Positions 1 to 8,454 of a DNA stretch of 64,000 nucleotides are shown in pieces; position 1 is the stretch's first letter, and every line of letters starts with the position of its first letter. Origin of the DNA: Actinomadura terrae (GTDB lineage: Bacteria; Actinomycetota; Actinomycetes; Streptosporangiales; Streptosporangiaceae). A model generated the notes under the pieces. It was not told the DNA's origin. It saw only the letters and a program-made list of their open reading frames with translations, and ran no database searches. The stretch is from NCBI RefSeq assembly GCF_022751215.1, contig NZ_JAICDG010000001.1, positions 992,001 through 1,056,000 on the forward strand. The letters are read 5' to 3'. A program made the translations under genes and the position numbers.

Positions 1-635
1 CCGACCACGTCGAAGCCGCCCCAGGCGACCTGCTCCCACATGCCCGAGCTGTAGGTGAGGCGCCCGCCGAACAGCGGCCGGACGGTTTTCAACGCCCGCG
101 CGAGGAACGCGTTGAGCCGCTCGTTGTAGCCCTTCCCCGCCGGGGTGCCGAGGTTCGCGGCCCGCTCCTTGTAGTCGTCGCCGGGGACGAGCCCCGACAT
201 GAAGATCGTCAGTTCGCAGCCCACCGAGATCCCGATGTCCGGATACGTGCGGCGCAGGGCCTCGGCGGCGCGGGAGACCGAGGTGAGGAACGCCAGCGTC
301 GTCCGCGCGTCCCGGTCGAACTGGCGGGGCTCCAGCCAGACGTACAGGCCCTCCTCGGCGGCGTGGCGCGCGACGAGCATCAGGCGGGCGGCGTCCGAGC
401 CGAGGACGATGATCGCGTTGCAGTGCAGGTCGCGGGCGATCGCGCGGACCTCGCGCCGCACGTACGCGGGGTTCCACACCTCGCGCTCGGTGTCGTAGTT
501 GACGCCGTGCTGCTCCAGGGCGCGTCGCCCGCCCCCGGACGCGGCGCGCGCGGGCGGCGCGGCGCCCGTGATCGCGACGGCCGCGGTGGCCGCCCCCACG
601 AGCACGGTCCGCCGGCTGACCGGTAGTTGTGGCAT
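1..635 (-). CDS. Tat-exported TIM-barrel glycosidase-like protein, 5' part only
   Basis: The first 211 codons of a gene that runs off the left edge. The ATG at 635 has GAGGAG seven bases upstream. The product begins with a twin-arginine signal (SRRTVLVGAA, about residues 7-16) followed by an Ala-rich stretch ending near residue 32, so export by Tat is likely. The mature part (GVNYDTER, then RREVRAIARDLHCNAI) resembles secreted actinobacterial proteins with a glycoside-hydrolase-like barrel, some of which are labelled 'abortive infection' without clear reason. The catalytic half lies outside the window, so activity cannot be judged. The gene stands alone, separated by about 140 bases from the Nudix gene on the same strand. 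Confidence 0.6.
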   Translation of the reverse strand, partial: MPQLPVSRRTVLVGAATAAVAITGAAPPARAASGGGRRALEQHGVNYDTEREVWNPAYVRREVRAIARDLHCNAIIVLGSDAARLMLVARHAAEEGLYVWLEPRQFDRDARTTLAFLTSVSRAAEALRRTYPDIGISVGCELTIFMSGLVPGDDYKERAANLGTPAGKGYNERLNAFLARALKTVRPLFGGRLTYSSGMWEQVAWGGFDVV

Positions 636-778
636 GCGCTGGCTCCTCACTGGTCGGGCCGCCCAGACGACGAGCCTCGCTCGGGACGGCCCGTCCGGGC
701 AGCGGCCAGGGGACCACGCCGCCGTGACCAAAGTCGCCGGGGCGCCGCCCGAAGGTCGATCAACGCCCAGAACGCGCG

Positions 779-1174
779 TCAGGAGAGGAGGCCGCGCTCG
801 TCCGCGAGGTCGAGGGCCGCCTGTGCGGCGGGCGCGAGCAGGTGCCGTTCGCCGCGTCCGACATAGCGGTACTCGTCGACCTCGCCCGCCGCAGCCATCG
901 CGCCGCTGTAGGACGCGGTGAAGCACGCCATCCGGACCCGCGCGAAGTCGGGCTGGTCGTGCGCGGGCGCGCGGATCACGCCCAGCTCGCGGAAGGACGG
1001 CGCGTCCAGCTCCAGGTCGAGCTCCTCGCGGACCTCGCGCGACAGCGCGGACCAGTCGCTCTCGCCGGGCTCCCGCTTGCCGCCGGGCAGGTAGAGCAGA
1101 TCGCGGCCCCGGGAGCGGACGGCGAGCAGCCGCCCGCCGGAGACCTGCACCCAGGCGACGACGTCGAGTTCCAT
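779..1174 (-). CDS. Nudix hydrolase
   Basis: A 131-residue single-domain Nudix protein. The Nudix box is readable as GKREPGE followed seven residues later by REVREELDL, matching GX5EX7REUXEEXGU except that Asp replaces the usual Gly near the end. Such enzymes cleave nucleoside diphosphates linked to another moiety and use the box glutamates to bind Mg2+. The start at 1174 (MELDVVAWV) lies only five bases after the stop of the upstream SAM hydrolase gene, so the two are almost certainly cotranscribed. The true substrate cannot be read from sequence. Pairing with a SAM-degrading enzyme suggests nucleotide or cofactor clean-up, which is inference. Confidence 0.85.
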   Translation of the reverse strand: MELDVVAWVQVSGGRLLAVRSRGRDLLYLPGGKREPGESDWSALSREVREELDLELDAPSFRELGVIRAPAHDQPDFARVRMACFTASYSGAMAAAGEVDEYRYVGRGERHLLAPAAQAALDLADERGLLS

Positions 1175-1179
1175 GCCGG

Positions 1180-2016
1180 TCAGTCTGCCAGCCGCACGGT
1201 GTCCGTCAGCCGTACGGTGACGGCCTCGCCCCGGAAGCCGAACCGCTCCACGGCGGACCCCTGGTTGACCGCGAAGGCGAGCCGCCCCGAGGAGTCCGTC
1301 AGCAGCAGCGGCTCGCCGACGGGAACGCTCCCGAACGTCTCGGCGAAGGTGACCCGCGCGGCGCGTCCGGGCCAGGACACCTCCAGCGCGGCGCCGTGGG
1401 CCACCGGGCCGAGGGCCGCAGCGAGGTCGTCCGGCCCGGCGTTGACGATCACGCTGCCGAACCGGTCGGTGTAGAGGTACGCGGCGGTCAGCACGCCGCC
1501 CTCGCCGCGCGGCGGCGCGACGTCGAGCGGCAGCGGCGTGACCTGCGGCCCGAACGCGGCGATGTCGGCGCCGCGCGCCAGGTGCGCGGCGGCGGGGGAG
1601 AAGATGTCGCGCCCGTGGAAGGTGGACGAGACGCGCGGCAGCCGGTAGGCCCGGTTCTCCAGGACGTGCGCCCTGACCACGCCGCCCAGTTCCTCCGCCG
1701 CCGGGACGAGCAGGCCGTTGTCCGGGCCGACGAGCACGTCGCCGCGTCCGGTCTCGACGGCCAGCGGGCGCCTCGGGGTGCCGACGCCCGGGTCGACGAC
1801 GCCCACGTGCACGCCGACCGGGAGGTAGGGCAGCCCCTGGACCAGCAGCATCGCGCCCTCGGCGACCGCGTACGGAGTCACCTCGTCCGACAGCACGAGC
1901 ACGGTGGCCCCGGGCGCGATCGTGTGGACGACCCCCGCGCAGATGGCGGTGTAGGAGGCGCCGAAGTCGGTGGTCAGGCTGACGAACGGCGGCACGGAAG
2001 AAGGAGCCTCGGACAC
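1180..2016 (-). CDS. SAM hydrolase (DUF62 / SAM hydroxide adenosyltransferase family)
   Basis: A 278-residue member of the fluorinase/DUF62 family, which in non-fluorinating bacteria hydrolyses S-adenosylmethionine to adenosine and methionine. The N-terminal SLTTDFG motif with the conserved Asp, the VVDPGVGT segment, VGPDNGLL and HGRDIFSPAAAHLA are all present, and the length is typical. It is the first gene of a two-gene unit with the Nudix hydrolase and is divergent from the LysR regulator. The 61-base gap between the two starts presumably carries both promoters. The family call is firm; the physiological role is not settled. Confidence 0.85.
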   Translation of the reverse strand: MSEAPSSVPPFVSLTTDFGASYTAICAGVVHTIAPGATVLVLSDEVTPYAVAEGAMLLVQGLPYLPVGVHVGVVDPGVGTPRRPLAVETGRGDVLVGPDNGLLVPAAEELGGVVRAHVLENRAYRLPRVSSTFHGRDIFSPAAAHLARGADIAAFGPQVTPLPLDVAPPRGEGGVLTAAYLYTDRFGSVIVNAGPDDLAAALGPVAHGAALEVSWPGRAARVTFAETFGSVPVGEPLLLTDSSGRLAFAVNQGSAVERFGFRGEAVTVRLTDTVRLAD

Positions 2017-2077
2017 GCCTGGAGCCTACGCCGCCCCGCCCGCCGCACGCCGCCCGCCCCGCCCTATCCTCCCTACC

Positions 2078-2989
2078 GTGCGCGCCGAAGCCCTCGACCC
2101 GGTCCTGCTCCGGACGTTCGTCGCCGTCGCCGACCTCGGGTCGTTCACCGCGGCGGCGGCCGCCGGCGGCTACACGCAGTCGGCGGTCTCGCGGCAGATC
2201 GCGACGCTGGAGGACGTCTGCGGGGTGGAGCTGTTCGCGCGCGGCGCCCGCGGCGTCCGGCCGACCCCGGCGGGGGAGTACCTGCTGCCGCACGCGCGCG
2301 GCCTGCTGGAGCGGCTCGCCGGCACCGCCCGCGCGCTGGAGGGCCTGCGCCGCCTCGACGCCGGGACCCTGCGGGTGGGCGCGTTCCCGACGGCCAACGT
2401 GGCGCTGGTCCCGCGCGCGCTCGCCCGCTTCCGGGCCCGCCACCCCGGCGTCGAGGTCGTCCTGCGCGAGGGCACCACCGAACGCCTCCTGCCGAAGCTG
2501 GACGCGGGGGACCTCGACATCGCCGTCGTCAGCACCCACAAGGTCCCCTCGATCGCCGCCGCCGACCTCGTCCCGCTGCGCGAGGACGCGCTGCTGGTCG
2601 CGCTGCCGAGCGGGCACCGCCTCGCCGCGCGGCGCCGCGTCCCCCTCGCCGGCCTGGCGGACGAGCCGTGGATCGTCGCCGACGACCCCGAGGCCGTCGC
2701 CGCGCTGCGCGCCCGTTGCGAGGCCGCCGGCTTCGTGCCCGCGACGCCGCTGCGGGTCGCCGAGTGGATCTCCAAGCTGGGCCTGGTCGCGGAGGGCTTC
2801 GGGGTCACGCTCGTCCCGGCGCTGGCGGCGGACGCGGCGGCGCGCGAGGGCCTCGTGCTGCGCCCGGTCGCGCCCGACCCGCCCCGCCGCACCGTCTACG
2901 CGGCCACCGCCCGGCACGCGCGGCGGTCCCCGCCGGTGGCCGCCTTCCGCACCGACCTGGCGGAGACCGCCGCCGCGCTCGGCGCGTGA
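2078..2989 (+). CDS. LysR-family transcriptional regulator
   Basis: A 303-residue LysR protein. The GTG at 2078 gives MRAEALDPVLLRTFVAVADL, the standard start of the winged helix-turn-helix; an in-frame ATG farther upstream would add an unlikely Pro/Ala-rich tail. The recognition region reads TQSAVSRQIATLE, followed by a linker helix and a periplasmic-binding-like effector domain from about residue 90 (LRVGAFPTANVALVPRAL). It is divergent from the SAM hydrolase/Nudix pair, the usual arrangement for a LysR target operon, so that pair is the best guess for its regulon. The effector is unknown. Confidence 0.85.
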   Translation: MRAEALDPVLLRTFVAVADLGSFTAAAAAGGYTQSAVSRQIATLEDVCGVELFARGARGVRPTPAGEYLLPHARGLLERLAGTARALEGLRRLDAGTLRVGAFPTANVALVPRALARFRARHPGVEVVLREGTTERLLPKLDAGDLDIAVVSTHKVPSIAAADLVPLREDALLVALPSGHRLAARRRVPLAGLADEPWIVADDPEAVAALRARCEAAGFVPATPLRVAEWISKLGLVAEGFGVTLVPALAADAAAREGLVLRPVAPDPPRRTVYAATARHARRSPPVAAFRTDLAETAAALGA

Positions 2990-3016
2990 TCAGGCGCGCT
3001 CCGCGCGTGATCAGGC
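2982..3016. repeat. 14-bp direct repeat covering two facing stop codons
   Basis: GCGCGTGATCAGGC occurs at 2982-2995 and again at 3003-3016. The first copy contains the LysR stop codon and the second contains the RidA stop codon on the opposite strand. It looks like a short tandem duplication of 21 bases at the convergent junction. Confidence 0.7.
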
Positions 3017-3406
3017 CGGGAGGGCGGCGACGGCCTCGACCTCCAGCAGCGCGCCGGGGCGGAACAGCCGGGGGACCTCCACGGTCGTGCTGGTCGGCGG
3101 CCTGCCGGTGATGTAGCGCCGCCGGACGGCGGCGTATTCGGCGAGCCGGCCGAGGTCGGTCATGAACGTCCGGATGTTCACGACGTCCTCGAAGCCGGCG
3201 CCGTGCGCGTCGAGGATCCGTTCCAGCAGCGAGAGCACGACCTCGGACTGGCGGGTCATGTCGCCGGGCGCGACGACCTCGCCGTCCTCGCCGAGGGCGA
3301 TCTGCCCCGAGACGTACAGCATCGGGCCGGACGTGACGTGGATCGCATGGGTGTAGGCGCCCGGCGGGGCCGGAACGGTCGCCGGGTCGTCATGGGTGAT
3401 TCGCAT
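3011..3406 (-). CDS. RidA/YjgF/YER057c/UK114-family protein
   Basis: A 131-residue RidA-like protein. The family deaminates reactive enamine/imine intermediates released by PLP enzymes, in trimers whose active sites lie at subunit interfaces. Visible signatures are LYVSGQIAL, NIRTFMTD with the substrate-binding Arg, and the C-terminal PTSTTVEVPRLFRPGALLEV block including the conserved Glu. The ATG at 3406 gives MRITHDDPATV, where homology begins; upstream starts add unrelated sequence. It converges on the LysR gene and stands alone. Whether it is a true RidA deaminase or a relative in another pathway cannot be decided here. Confidence 0.85.
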   Translation of the reverse strand: MRITHDDPATVPAPPGAYTHAIHVTSGPMLYVSGQIALGEDGEVVAPGDMTRQSEVVLSLLERILDAHGAGFEDVVNIRTFMTDLGRLAEYAAVRRRYITGRPPTSTTVEVPRLFRPGALLEVEAVAALPA

Positions 3407-3482
3407 GGCCGGAACGCTAGGCGGCGCCGTGCCATGCCACCAGCGAAGATCTCGCACATCGGCCATGCGCGCCGCGCATGGG

Positions 3483-3794
3483 TCAGGTGTGCAGGGTGAA
3501 CAGCGCTCCGACCACACCCAGCAGCATCGTGAGCGCGGTCGTGACCAGCACGGACATGGGGTCGGCCACCCGGCCGCCCGCCGGGACGCGGTGGCGCCGC
3601 GTCCGCAGGCCCGCCTGGGCGCGCCGCAGCAGCAGCACGACCCCGCCGCAGACGACCAGCGCCGCCGCCCCCGCGCCGGGCGAGGTGGGCGCGAGCCGGA
3701 CGCACAGCAGGCCCGCGCCGATGAGGGCGAGCGCCGTCCGGGACCAGGCGAGCGCCGTCCGCTCGGGCTGCGCGCCCCGGTCCCGGCAGGTCAT
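3483..3794 (-). CDS. DUF202 membrane protein
   Basis: A 103-residue DUF202 protein with three predicted membrane segments (about residues 20-38, 43-60 and 78-100). The N-terminal signature PERTALAWSRTALALIGAG matches the family motif. The function of the family is unknown. Its ATG at 3794 overlaps the stop of the preceding DUF202 gene by four bases (ATGA), so translation is coupled. Tandem DUF202 pairs are common and may form a heteromeric membrane unit, which is inference. Confidence 0.8.
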   Translation of the reverse strand: MTCRDRGAQPERTALAWSRTALALIGAGLLCVRLAPTSPGAGAAALVVCGGVVLLLRRAQAGLRTRRHRVPAGGRVADPMSVLVTTALTMLLGVVGALFTLHT

Positions 3795-4174
3795 CTCGTC
3801 GCCAGCAGCGCCGCCACCAGGGCGAGCGCCGCGATCGCCAGGCCGTAGGACAGGAGCGGCGCGAGCGCCGGGGGCGGGAGCGTCTCGGCGCGGCGCAGGG
3901 CGCGCTCGGTGAGCAGCCAGCGCCGGAACGCCAGCGCCGCCACCAGCGCGCCGCTCGCCGACAGGCCGATCGCGAGGCCGACGCGCAGCGGGGTCTCCAT
4001 CAGGTCGCCGCTGAGCGCGACCCCGACACCGCCCGCGATCATGGCCAGCGCGGTACGGATCCAGGCGAGGAACGTGCGCTCGTTGGCCAGCGAGAAGCGC
4101 GGGTCGGGGTCGCTGCCCTCCGCGAGAAGGCGGTCGGTCCACCGGTCGCCGGAGGAGTTCGTGGGTGCGGTCAT
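3791..4174 (-). CDS. YidH-type DUF202 membrane protein
   Basis: A 127-residue integral membrane protein. The motif PDPRFSLANERTFLAWIRTA is the strongest signature of the YidH branch of DUF202, followed by three membrane helices ending at LLATR. The ATG at 4174 (MTAPTNSS) is chosen because the family starts close to the motif; an upstream ATG at 4225 would add an Arg-rich stretch. It is the first gene of a two-gene unit. The function is unknown. Confidence 0.8.
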   Translation of the reverse strand: MTAPTNSSGDRWTDRLLAEGSDPDPRFSLANERTFLAWIRTALAMIAGGVGVALSGDLMETPLRVGLAIGLSASGALVAALAFRRWLLTERALRRAETLPPPALAPLLSYGLAIAALALVAALLATR

Positions 4175-4233
4175 CAACGGGTCACTCTGCAATGCTCGGC
4201 GGCGTGCGCGGCGAACGCCGTCCACGACCTTAC

Positions 4234-4257
4234 ATATTAGGCGATTCGTAATGAATC
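4234..4257 (-). promoter_or_regulatory. AT-rich promoter region of the DUF202 pair
   Basis: An AT-rich island stands out from its surroundings. On the minus strand it reads TAATAT (4239-4234), a good -10 element 60 bases before the start codon at 4174. An inverted repeat GATTC-N5-GAATC lies at 4243-4257, just upstream of the -10. No strong -35 is seen, which suggests an activator or repressor site. Confidence 0.4.
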
Positions 4258-4344
4258 GTAATACCGACCCATTATGCCGGAATTAACGACAACTACCTGG
4301 TCAGGGCGAACGGAAACCGGCGCGACCAGGTGACCGAAACCCGG

Positions 4345-4974
4345 TCAGGAGGCGCCGAAACGGCGGAACGAGGCGTCCTCCTGGGCCAGCCGGTGCAGCG
4401 CCGTGAGGACCTGCTCGTACAGGACGGTGGAGACCAGCAGGGAGTGGACGGTGCGGGCGCGGGAGGTGTCGTCGGCGACCCGTCCGATCTCGTGGTCGGC
4501 GACCTCGGTCGCGGCCTTCACATACGGCCGCAGGTCGGTCAGCGTGATCGGGAAGCCGAGCCGGCGCAGCGCGACGAAGGTGTGCGCGAGCAGGTCGCGG
4601 GCGGGGGCGCCGGCGCCGACCGTCCAGCCGAGCTCGCGGACGAGGGCGTCGACGTCCTCGCGGGCGGCGCGCCAGTGCGGGTCGCCGGGGGCGGCCACGT
4701 GCGGGCCGATCGCGTACTGCGTGGTGCCGAACAGCTCGTGCAGGCTGACGCGCTCGTCGTCGATCGCGGCGATGATCTGCTGGATCGCCGCGACCGGCAG
4801 GTCGCCGACCTCGCGCAACGCGCTGATCAGCCGCAGCCGCTCCAGATGCGGTCGGCCGTACTCCGAGCGGGTCGCGCTCACCGACGATCCCTTCGGGAGC
4901 AGGCCCTCCCGGATATAGAACTTGATCGTCTGGACGGTCAGCCCGCTGCGATCGCTGAGCTCGGAGATCTGCAC
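4345..4974 (-). CDS. MerR-family transcriptional regulator
   Basis: A 209-residue MerR-type protein. The N-terminal winged helix reads [20 protein letters not shown], followed by the wing [15 protein letters not shown] and a short coiled-coil region. The remaining ~120 residues are a helical effector domain without an obvious Cys metal site, so a metal sensor is unlikely. The ATG at 4974 is followed at once by the HTH, supporting the start. No target gene is cotranscribed; the strong dyads upstream (4990-5040) suggest autoregulation. The ligand is unknown. Confidence 0.85.
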   Translation of the reverse strand: MQISELSDRSGLTVQTIKFYIREGLLPKGSSVSATRSEYGRPHLERLRLISALREVGDLPVAAIQQIIAAIDDERVSLHELFGTTQYAIGPHVAAPGDPHWRAAREDVDALVRELGWTVGAGAPARDLLAHTFVALRRLGFPITLTDLRPYVKAATEVADHEIGRVADDTSRARTVHSLLVSTVLYEQVLTALHRLAQEDASFRRFGAS

Positions 4975-4989
4975 CGCTCACCCCCTTGA

Positions 4990-5040
4990 CTGGAGGTTAA
5001 CGTTATCCAGGGTGACCCATTGGATACTGTCACTATCCAA
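4990..5040. promoter_or_regulatory. Probable operator of the MerR gene
   Basis: Two inverted repeats lie immediately upstream of the MerR start. TTGGATA at 5020-5026 and TATCCAA at 5034-5040 form a perfect 7-bp dyad with a 7-bp spacer. CTGGA at 4990-4994 and TCCAG at 5006-5010 flank a TAACGTTA core. The element TATCCA/TGGATA thus occurs three times in 36 bases. Binding by the adjacent MerR protein is inference. Confidence 0.5.
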
Positions 5041-5089
5041 AGCCCGCAGCCAAAGCTCGCCCCGGCCCCCGCGGGATGACAGGGTCCGG

Positions 5090-5809
5090 TCAGGCGGCGG
5101 TGCGCCGCATCCCCTCGGAGATCTTCTCGGCGGCGGCCACGACCGGTCCCGCGTGCAGCCGTCCGGGGGAGCGGCTGAGCCGCTCCAGGGGGCCCGACAC
5201 CGAGACCGCGGCGATCACCCGTCCGGCGGCGCCGCGGATCGGGGCCGACACCGACCCGACGCCCTGCTCGCGCTCCCCGACGCTCTGCGCCCAGCCCCGG
5301 CGGCGGACCGAGGCAAGCGTCGTCGCCTCGAACTTCGCGCCGCGCAGCCCCCGGTGCAGCCGGTCGGGCTCCTCCCAGGCCAGCAGGATCTGCGCGGCCG
5401 ACCCGGCGGTCATCGGCAGCGCGGCGCCGACCGGGATCGTGTCGCGCAGGCCGCTGGTGCGCTCGGCGGCGGCGACGCAGACCCGAACGTCGCCCTGGCG
5501 GCGGAACAGCGAGGCGCTCTCGCCGGTCAGGTCGCGCAGCTGGGCGAGGATCGGCTGCGCGATCGCGAGGAGGCGGTCCTCCCCGGCGGCGACGGCGAGT
5601 TCGGCGAGCCGCGGCCCGAGGATGAACCGGCCCTGGGTGTCGCGGTGGACGAGGCGGTGGTGCTCCAGCGCGACGGCCAGCCGGTGGGCGGTCGGGCGGG
5701 CCAGCCCGGTCGTCTGGACGAGCTGGGCGAGCGAGGCCGGGCCCGCCTCCAGCGCGTTCAGCACGAGAACCGCTTTGTCGAGTACGCCGACTCCGCTAGA
5801 GTTGTCCAT
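5090..5809 (-). CDS. ndgR: IclR-family regulator NdgR
   Basis: A 239-residue IclR protein with the N terminus [20 protein letters not shown], the hallmark of the actinomycete NdgR/AreB group. These proteins control leucine and other amino-acid genes and sit divergently from leuCD, exactly as here. The winged HTH covers about residues 8-65 ([17 protein letters not shown]) and the effector domain about 80-239. In this group leucine-pathway or branched-chain amino-acid metabolites modulate binding; the effector in this organism is not shown by sequence. It probably regulates itself and leuCD from the 100-base gap to the right. Confidence 0.92.
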   Translation of the reverse strand: MDNSSGVGVLDKAVLVLNALEAGPASLAQLVQTTGLARPTAHRLAVALEHHRLVHRDTQGRFILGPRLAELAVAAGEDRLLAIAQPILAQLRDLTGESASLFRRQGDVRVCVAAAERTSGLRDTIPVGAALPMTAGSAAQILLAWEEPDRLHRGLRGAKFEATTLASVRRRGWAQSVGEREQGVGSVSAPIRGAAGRVIAAVSVSGPLERLSRSPGRLHAGPVVAAAEKISEGMRRTAA

Positions 5810-5847
5810 GACTTGATATTGCCGTCTCGTAATTTGAGATGCAAGTC
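5810..5847. promoter_or_regulatory. Inverted-repeat operator candidate between ndgR and leuC
   Basis: GACTTG (5810-5815) and CAAGTC (5842-5847) form a perfect dyad around a nested TCTC-N7-GAGA pair (5825-5828 and 5836-5839). The site is in an AT-rich pocket between two divergent starts, where NdgR would be expected to bind. The match is structural, not to a verified consensus. Confidence 0.4.
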
Positions 5848-5911
5848 GGGTGACCGGAGTCCAGCGGCGCGCGGGCGCGCGCCGCCGATCATGACAGGTG
5901 AGGTGGGAGTG

Positions 5912-7309
5912 ATGGGCCGTACGTTGGCCGAGAAGGTGTACGACGCGCACGTCGTACGGCGCGCCGAGGGTGAGCCGGATCTCCTCTACATCGACCTGCA
6001 CCTCGTCCACGAGGTCACCAGCCCGCAGGCGTTCGACGGGCTGCGGATGGCCGGGCGCCAGGTCCGCCGCCCCGACCTGACGATCGCGACCGAGGACCAC
6101 AACGTCCCGACGACCGACCTGCTCCGGCCGATCGCCGACCCCGTGTCGCGCACCCAGGTCGAGACGCTGCGCAAGAACTGCTCCGACTTCGGGATCCGGC
6201 TGCACCCGATGGGCGACGCCGGGCAGGGCATCGTGCACGTCATCGGCCCGCAGCTCGGCCTGACCCAGCCGGGCACCACGGTCGTCTGCGGCGACTCGCA
6301 CACCTCCACGCACGGCGCGTTCGGCGCGCTCGCCTTCGGGATCGGCACCAGCGAGGTCGAGCACGTCCTGGCCACGCAGACGCTCCCGCAGGTCAAGCCC
6401 AAGACGATGGCCGTGACCGTGGACGGCGCGCTGCCCGCGGGCGTCACCGCCAAGGACCTCATCCTGGCGATCATCGCCCGGATCGGCACCGGCGGCGGCC
6501 AGGGCCACGTGATCGAGTACCGGGGCGAGGCGATCCGCTCGCTGTCGATGGAGGGCCGCATGACGGTCTGCAACATGTCCATCGAGGCGGGCGCCCGCGC
6601 CGGCATGATCGCCCCCGATGAGACCACGTTCGACTACCTGAAGGGCCGCCCGCACGCGCCGCAGGGCGAGGACTGGGAGCGGGCCGTCGAGTACTGGACG
6701 TCGCTGCGCACCGACGACGACGCGGTCTTCGACAGGGAGGTCGTGATCGACGCGTCCGCGCTGACGCCGTTCGTGACCTGGGGCACCAACCCGGGGCAGG
6801 GCCTGCCGCTCGGCGACTCCGTGCCGGACCCCGCGTCCTACGACGACCCCGCCGAGCGCCAGGCCGCCGAGCGGGCCCTGGAGTACATGGGCCTGACCGC
6901 CGGGACGCCGCTGCGCGAGATCGCGGTCGACACCGTCTTCGTCGGCTCCTGCACCAACGGCCGCATCGAGGACCTGCGGGCCGTCGCGGGCGTGCTGCGG
7001 GGCCGCAGGGTCGCCGACGGCGTCCGCATGCTGGTCGTGCCCGGGTCCATGAAGGTCAAGAAGCAGGCCGAGGACGAGGGCCTGGACGAGGTGATCTCGG
7101 CGGCGGGCGCGCAGTGGCGCGAGGCGGGCTGCTCGATGTGCCTCGCGATGAACCCCGACAAGCTCACCCCGGGCGAGCGCAGCGCCTCCACGTCCAACCG
7201 CAACTTCGAGGGACGGCAGGGACCCGGCGGCCGCACCCACCTGGTGTCGCCCGCCGTCGCCGCCGCGACCGCCGTCACCGGCCGCCTGGCCGCTCCCGCC
7301 GACCTCTAA
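5912..7309 (+). CDS. leuC: 3-isopropylmalate dehydratase large subunit
   Basis: LeuC, 465 residues, the catalytic [4Fe-4S] subunit that isomerises 2- to 3-isopropylmalate in leucine synthesis, working with LeuD. Cluster ligands are visible in SCTNG near residue 348 and CSMC near residue 408, the spacing expected for aconitase-superfamily proteins. [14 protein letters not shown] and the C-terminal [11 protein letters not shown] are typical. The ATG at 5912 gives [11 protein letters not shown], the usual actinomycete start, preceded by a GGTGAGGTGGGAG stretch; an ATG at 5891 is possible but less likely. LeuD follows nine bases later. NdgR control is expected. Confidence 0.96.
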   Translation: MGRTLAEKVYDAHVVRRAEGEPDLLYIDLHLVHEVTSPQAFDGLRMAGRQVRRPDLTIATEDHNVPTTDLLRPIADPVSRTQVETLRKNCSDFGIRLHPMGDAGQGIVHVIGPQLGLTQPGTTVVCGDSHTSTHGAFGALAFGIGTSEVEHVLATQTLPQVKPKTMAVTVDGALPAGVTAKDLILAIIARIGTGGGQGHVIEYRGEAIRSLSMEGRMTVCNMSIEAGARAGMIAPDETTFDYLKGRPHAPQGEDWERAVEYWTSLRTDDDAVFDREVVIDASALTPFVTWGTNPGQGLPLGDSVPDPASYDDPAERQAAERALEYMGLTAGTPLREIAVDTVFVGSCTNGRIEDLRAVAGVLRGRRVADGVRMLVVPGSMKVKKQAEDEGLDEVISAAGAQWREAGCSMCLAMNPDKLTPGERSASTSNRNFEGRQGPGGRTHLVSPAVAAATAVTGRLAAPADL

Positions 7310-7318
7310 GGAAAGAAC

Positions 7319-7906
7319 ATGGAAGCGTTCACCACCCACACCGGCCGCGCGGTGCCGCTGCGCCGCAGCAACGTCGACACCGACCAGATCATCCCGGCGG
7401 TGTGGCTCAAGCAGGTCAGCCGCACCGGGTTCGACAAGGGCCTGTTCTCCGCCTGGCGCGAGGACCCGGAGTTCGTCCTGAACCAGCCGCAGTACGAGGG
7501 CGCGGGGATTCTGGTCGCCGGGCCCGACTTCGGCACCGGCTCGTCCCGCGAGCACGCCGTCTGGGCGTTGCAGCAGTACGGGTTCCGCGTCGTGATCGCG
7601 CCGCGCTTCGGCGACATCTTCCGCAACAACTCCACGAAGATGGGGCTGCTGCCGGTCGTCCTGAGCAGCGAGCAGGTCGAGGACATCCAGGCCAGGGTCG
7701 AGCAGGACCCGACGCTGGAGATCACCGTCGACCTGGAGAAGCGCGAGGTCCGCTACGCCGGCGAGACCGCCGCGTTCGAGATCGACGACTACACCCGCTG
7801 GCGCCTCCTGGAGGGCCTGGACGACATCGGCCTGACCCTCCGGCACGGCGACGCGATCACCGAGTTCGAGGGCCGCCGCGCCCCCTGGCTGCCCGTCACC
7901 GTCTGA
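7319..7906 (+). CDS. leuD: 3-isopropylmalate dehydratase small subunit
   Basis: LeuD, 195 residues, the swivel-domain partner of LeuC that completes the isopropylmalate isomerase active site. Signatures are [14 protein letters not shown] near the N terminus and [13 protein letters not shown] near residue 70, the substrate-binding loop. The start is preceded by AAGGAAAG and lies nine bases after leuC, so the two are cotranscribed. A strong hairpin directly downstream ends the unit. Confidence 0.96.
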   Translation: MEAFTTHTGRAVPLRRSNVDTDQIIPAVWLKQVSRTGFDKGLFSAWREDPEFVLNQPQYEGAGILVAGPDFGTGSSREHAVWALQQYGFRVVIAPRFGDIFRNNSTKMGLLPVVLSSEQVEDIQARVEQDPTLEITVDLEKREVRYAGETAAFEIDDYTRWRLLEGLDDIGLTLRHGDAITEFEGRRAPWLPVTV

Positions 7907-7922
7907 CCCGCCGCACCCCCTG

Positions 7923-7955
7923 GCCCGGCCCGCCGTCCCGGGCGGCGGGCCGGGC
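7923..7955 (+). terminator. Hairpin terminator of leuCD
   Basis: GCCCGGCCCGCCG (7923-7935) pairs perfectly with CGGCGGGCCGGGC (7943-7955) around a 7-base loop, 17 bases after the leuD stop. There is no long U tract, as usual for high-GC actinomycetes. Confidence 0.75.
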
Positions 7956-8057
7956 TTCGGCGTACCCGAAACCCCCCACGGCGACCCCGGATGCGAGGGA
8001 ACGGTCCCGCGGCAGCGACAATCCTTGTAGGAAGCCCGTTCGCGAACCGTTGGGGGC

Positions 8058-8297
8058 ATGAGATTGAGCACGGTCCCATGGGCCGGGCCGGAATGGGACG
8101 ACCCGGATCTGACCCGCCTCGCGCGGCAGTTGCGCGACGCCCACCGGGCCGTCGCGCCGCTGCCGAAGGAGACGCGGCAGCGGCTCATCCGCCACCTGCT
8201 GGCGATCACCGATCTGGCCAAAAGGGACGCCGAGCTGGCCGACCGCAGGCTGGAGGCGTTCCTCGCCGATTTCCAAGAGGCCCCCGACGTCCGTTAG
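8058..8297 (+). CDS. Small hypothetical protein upstream of HU
   Basis: A 79-residue ORF preceded by TTGGGGGC. The product is rich in charged residues and mostly helical by pattern (TRLARQLRDAHRAV, RQRLIRHLLAITDLAKRDAELADRR), with no Cys, no membrane segment and no recognised domain. Third-position G/C is high, consistent with coding. It lies between the leuCD terminator and the hup promoter and so is probably its own transcript. I do not recognise a family. Confidence 0.5.
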   Translation: MRLSTVPWAGPEWDDPDLTRLARQLRDAHRAVAPLPKETRQRLIRHLLAITDLAKRDAELADRRLEAFLADFQEAPDVR

Positions 8298-8391
8298 CGT
8301 GCGCAGTGGCCGGATCCGGTCCGGTCACCCGGCGAGACGGGGGCGAGGCCGACAAAACGCCAGCGACACGGCAACTCTTGCGTGCAGGTGA

Positions 8392-8420
8392 TTGTGTCCA
8401 TGCTGGAGGTCCCTTAGTTT
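8392..8420 (+). promoter_or_regulatory. Promoter of hup
   Basis: TTGTGT (8392-8397), a 17-base spacer and TAGTTT (8415-8420) form a plausible housekeeping promoter, with a start site expected near 8427 and a roughly 28-base leader to the hup ATG at 8455. Confidence 0.5.
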
Positions 8421-8454
8421 CGTTCGGGCAAGGGGGGAACTAGAGGAGTAACCC

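Noticed and set aside
1..635. Phage-defence (abortive infection) gene
   Set aside because: Similar proteins carry that label in databases, but the sequence is a Tat-exported barrel protein with nothing pointing to phage defence.
779..2917. A 712-codon open frame on the minus strand spanning Nudix, SAM hydrolase and LysR regions
   Set aside because: Only its last 131 codons match a known family (Nudix); the rest is antisense or out of frame with better-supported genes and reads as Arg/Gly-rich low complexity.
5090..8221. A 1043-codon minus-strand frame antisense to leuCD
   Set aside because: Only the C-terminal 239 codons (ndgR) are real; the remainder is a high-GC shadow of leuC and leuD.
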